Positions 5,219 through 6,978 of a stretch of 6,978 nt of DNA are shown piece by piece. A program made the translations under genes and the position numbers. Numbering within the stretch: position 1 is the first letter of the stretch; each line of letters opens with the position of its first letter. The stretch is taken from positions 9,439-16,416 of the forward strand of contig DFLL01000001.1 of the NCBI GenBank assembly GCA_002375205.1, in the 5' to 3' direction. The DNA comes from Caryophanales bacterium UBA3620 (lineage in GTDB: Bacteria > Bacillota_I > Bacilli_A > RF39 > UBA660). The notes below the pieces were generated by a model. That model made no database searches and was not told where the DNA came from. It was given only the letters and a program-made list of their open reading frames with translations.

Positions 5219-5707
5219 TCATTCTTTACTAAGTTCATTAACTTTATTAATAACATATTCCTTTGCTTCTTCAGGACTTATTCCCAAAGCAACAGCAAAC
5301 TCATTATATAAATACTTTTCTGCTAAATTAAAATAATTTTCATCCTTTTCACTTACTTTTTTCTTGTTATTTAGTCTATCGCTATTTCTTAGATACGTAG
5401 TCTTAATAATTTTAATAAGACCATCATATCCACCATCATATAGTAACTTCTTATATTCATTTTCTAACAATTTATCATTCATATCAATATAATCAATAAG
5501 AGGTATTCTATTAATTATTTCTTCTACTTCTTCTTTAGATAAAACACATTTAAGAAGATTACTATTCTTAGGTACATCTATTTTTAAAGTACTATCAAAT
5601 ACCAGTTCTAAAGAAAAATAATCCATATCTTTATAATATTTTTCTTTAATCCCAACTATCTTGCAAACTTCTCTTTTATATACAACAAAGTCTCCAATAT
5701 CAAACAT
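5219..5707 (-). CDS. CarD/CdnL-family transcriptional regulator
   Basis: CarD/CdnL proteins bind the RNA polymerase beta subunit and stabilise open promoter complexes. From the ATG at 5707-5705 the product has 162 residues, close to the usual ~160. The N-terminal Tudor-like RNA polymerase-interacting domain starts MFDIGDFVVYKREVCKIVGI and extends to about residue 60. The helical C-terminal domain contains YDGLIKIIKTTYLRNSDR and AEKYLYNEFAVALGISPEE, the latter matching the family's conserved tail. An in-frame GTG 9 nt upstream would give 165 aa, but the family start and a GAGTG-like site favour the ATG. The N-terminus deviates from the common VYP-x-HGVG signature. The TGA stop is followed at once by TAA. 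The gene is monocistronic, with its own extended -10 promoter and the bidirectional terminator. Confidence 0.85.
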   Translation of the reverse strand: MFDIGDFVVYKREVCKIVGIKEKYYKDMDYFSLELVFDSTLKIDVPKNSNLLKCVLSKEEVEEIINRIPLIDYIDMNDKLLENEYKKLLYDGGYDGLIKIIKTTYLRNSDRLNNKKKVSEKDENYFNLAEKYLYNEFAVALGISPEEAKEYVINKVNELSKE

Positions 5708-5730
5708 AATTATCACTCACTTCTAATATA

Positions 5731-5739
5731 ATTATACCA
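5731..5739 (-). promoter_or_regulatory. Extended -10 promoter element of the carD-like gene
   Basis: On the minus strand, TGGTATAAT (5739-5731) is a perfect extended -10. No good -35 is visible at 16-18 nt, which is tolerable for a TGn promoter. The predicted start near 5724 gives a leader of about 17 nt. Confidence 0.6.
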
Positions 5740-5779
5740 TTTTTTTCTAAATAGATGTAATACCCAAAATGAATAATTT

Positions 5780-6700
5780 TTATACTTCAAACGAAGTATC
5801 ATCAATAAATTTATAACCGGTTTTATACTTAAGCTCTCTAACTAACCTAAATAAAGCATCATCCTCAGCCTTAGCCTCAATCATTATATCAACACTCCTA
5901 TCATATTTTTTTAAAATATCAATAAAAGAAATAAATTCATCACTATTAATATAATCAGCATGACTCCTATAATCTTTCTTATTTCTAGGAGAACTAAAAT
6001 GCATCTTAGGAATCCTTTCACCCCAACTATCTATTACATCTTCTATATTGAAATCACACTTATTGCAATTATGATGATGATAATCAAGAACAATCGGAGT
6101 ACATATTTCTTTACTTATTTTAATACAATCACTAACATTAAATACTTTATCATCATTTTCAATAACAATTGATTCTCTCAAATAATTAGGAAGTTTATTA
6201 TAATTATTAATAAATCTTCTAGTAGAATTATCTTTACCAAAAGTATTACCCCCAATATGAAGTACTAATACCTTATCTTTAATACCTAAAGCATCAAGTA
6301 ATTTATAATGATAATCTAATATCTTAAAAGTATTATCTACTACTTCCTTTTTTGTACTGTTAAGAACCGTAAATTGATCAGGGTGAAAATCCACCCTCAT
6401 ATTATCTCTTTTAATCAATCTACCTATTCTATCATAATAACTTTTATATTTATCTATATAATCAAAAATAACATCTTCTTTCGTAGCAAGAGGAATAATC
6501 TTCGAAGACATTCTATAAAAATGGATATTATTCTTAATATTATAAATTATAATTTCTTCAAGTACTTCCAAATTTGAGATAATAGCCTCCTCTAATTTAC
6601 TTAAATTATTATTATTTAAATATTCAGCATAAGTATAATTAGTAGAACTAGTACCCTTTATTCCATTGCAAATACAAGCATAACCTAGTCTTATTCTCAT
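5780..6700 (-). CDS. uvsE: UV damage endonuclease UvsE/UVDE
   Basis: UVDE cuts 5' to UV photoproducts and some abasic sites, starting an alternative excision repair route. It is a TIM-barrel metal enzyme. The 306-residue product shows the full family series: MRIRLGYACICNG at the start, YRMSSKIIP (62-70), FHPDQFTVLNS (105-115, H106), LHIGGNTFGKD (147-157, H148), IENDDKVF (180-187, E181), LDYHHHNC (205-212, D206, H208-210), PKMHFSSPR (231-239, K232, H234), HADYI (247-251, H247) and MIEAKAEDDAL (273-283, E275). These cover the expected metal ligands and the conserved Lys. The start is ATG 6700-6698: GGTG lies 5 nt upstream, and the family's usual N-terminus begins there. An in-frame ATG at 6766 would overlap the divergent symporter gene and add 22 non-conserved residues. 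Confidence 0.95.
   Translation of the reverse strand: MRIRLGYACICNGIKGTSSTNYTYAEYLNNNNLSKLEEAIISNLEVLEEIIIYNIKNNIHFYRMSSKIIPLATKEDVIFDYIDKYKSYYDRIGRLIKRDNMRVDFHPDQFTVLNSTKKEVVDNTFKILDYHYKLLDALGIKDKVLVLHIGGNTFGKDNSTRRFINNYNKLPNYLRESIVIENDDKVFNVSDCIKISKEICTPIVLDYHHHNCNKCDFNIEDVIDSWGERIPKMHFSSPRNKKDYRSHADYINSDEFISFIDILKKYDRSVDIMIEAKAEDDALFRLVRELKYKTGYKFIDDTSFEV
5782..5799. repeat. Perfect inverted repeat at the 3' end of uvsE
   Basis: ATACTTC (5782-5788) and GAAGTAT (5793-5799) form a 7-bp stem with a 4-nt loop, covering the last codons and touching the stop. The minus-strand continuation is A-rich rather than T-rich, so it is not a standard terminator. It may stabilise the mRNA 3' region. I saw no other clear terminator in the 72 bp (5708-5779) between uvsE and the carD-like gene. 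Confidence 0.4.
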
Positions 6701-6757
6701 ATAATCACCATAAATATTATTTACTAAAATATAAAATATAGACATATCATTTAATAT

Positions 6758-6978
6758 ATGAACCAAATAATAATTAAAATATTAAGTATAATAAATGATA
6801 AATTATGGATATTTATATCAGTATTAATAATGTATACTGGAATATATTTTACATATAAATTAAAAGGTATCAGCTTTAATATTATAAAAATGACAAAAGA
6901 ATTATTAAAAAAAGAAAAAAATAGTACTGGTATAAACTCTTTTAAAACATTAATGTTATCTCTTGCAGGTCGTATCGG
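6758..6978 (+). CDS. AGCS-family sodium:alanine/amino-acid symporter, N-terminal part
   Basis: Members of this family import alanine, glycine or glutamine with Na+. Only 73 complete codons are in the window and the gene runs off the right edge. The product starts MNQIIIKILSIINDKLW, has a membrane segment around residues 17-34 (LWIFISVLIMYTGIYFTY), then an amphipathic stretch. It ends with GINSFKTLMLSLAGRIG, matching the family block 'F-x-A-L-x-x-S-L-A-x-R-x-G-x-G-N-I-A-G' that precedes the core helices. ATG 6758 is the first start after an in-frame TAA (6752-6754) and gives the usual N-terminal length, but no Shine-Dalgarno is visible before it. It is divergent from uvsE across 57 bp. Confidence 0.8.
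   Translation, partial: MNQIIIKILSIINDKLWIFISVLIMYTGIYFTYKLKGISFNIIKMTKELLKKEKNSTGINSFKTLMLSLAGRI

Noticed and set aside
5219..5221. TGA as a possible Trp codon (Mycoplasma-type code)
   Set aside because: Trp codons checked in dnaB, ssb, uvsE, the orphan gene and the symporter are TGG. TGA here is followed directly by TAA, so this stop alone is not informative.
5782..5799. Hairpin at the uvsE stop as a rho-independent terminator
   Set aside because: The stem is good but the following minus-strand bases are A-rich, with no T-run.
5960..6577. Two plus-strand open frames antisense to uvsE
   Set aside because: The Ile/Asn/Tyr-rich translations are typical AT-rich shadows. uvsE on the other strand is complete with all its motifs.

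Overview
The window is AT-rich bacterial chromosome. Gene content and order (rpsF-ssb-rpsR, then rplI-dnaB), strong AGGAGG-type ribosome binding sites and extended -10 promoters point to a low-GC Bacillota/Bacilli lineage, perhaps an uncultured gut Erysipelotrichales or RF39-like organism. That placement is inference. All Trp codons I checked are TGG, and no real gene is interrupted by TGA, so the standard bacterial code (table 11) fits better than a UGA=Trp Mollicutes code.

Region 1 (1-2723, minus strand) is a replication and translation housekeeping block. Transcription runs leftward from a promoter at 2723-2751 through a structured leader into rpsF (bS6), ssb and rpsR (bS18). It meets a strong hairpin/T-run terminator that overlaps the rpsR stop codon. 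A second near-consensus promoter then drives rplI (bL9, GTG start) and dnaB (replicative helicase), whose C-terminus is cut off by the window edge. The rpsF leader can form mutually exclusive structures, one of which masks the rpsF Shine-Dalgarno. A CCG beside a hairpin resembles the known S6:S18 autoregulatory motif.

Region 2 (about 2724-3396) has no intact long gene. On the minus strand it holds decayed coding remnants: a small membrane-protein-like frame with two internal stops, and the C-terminus of an XRE/HTH-type regulator in another frame. It also holds two very short tandem reading frames, an isolated GC-rich patch with a hairpin, and a 19-nt tRNA-Tyr D-arm-like segment. It looks like an old, degraded accessory insertion.

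Region 3 (3343-5218, plus strand) has an uncharacterised 303-aa protein with its own consensus promoter. It is followed by a polytopic metal exporter of the ArsP_2/putative manganese transporter family, whose promoter lies in the tail of the upstream gene. A bidirectional terminator closes the unit against the convergent carD-like gene.

Region 4 (5219-6978) holds a CarD/CdnL-family RNA polymerase-binding regulator and a UV damage endonuclease (UvsE/UVDE), both on the minus strand. Divergent from uvsE across 57 bp is the 5' end of an AGCS-family sodium:amino-acid symporter that runs off the right edge.

I do not see a clear new multi-gene system. The best candidates for novelty are the 303-aa orphan protein, the rpsF leader architecture and the decayed island between them.
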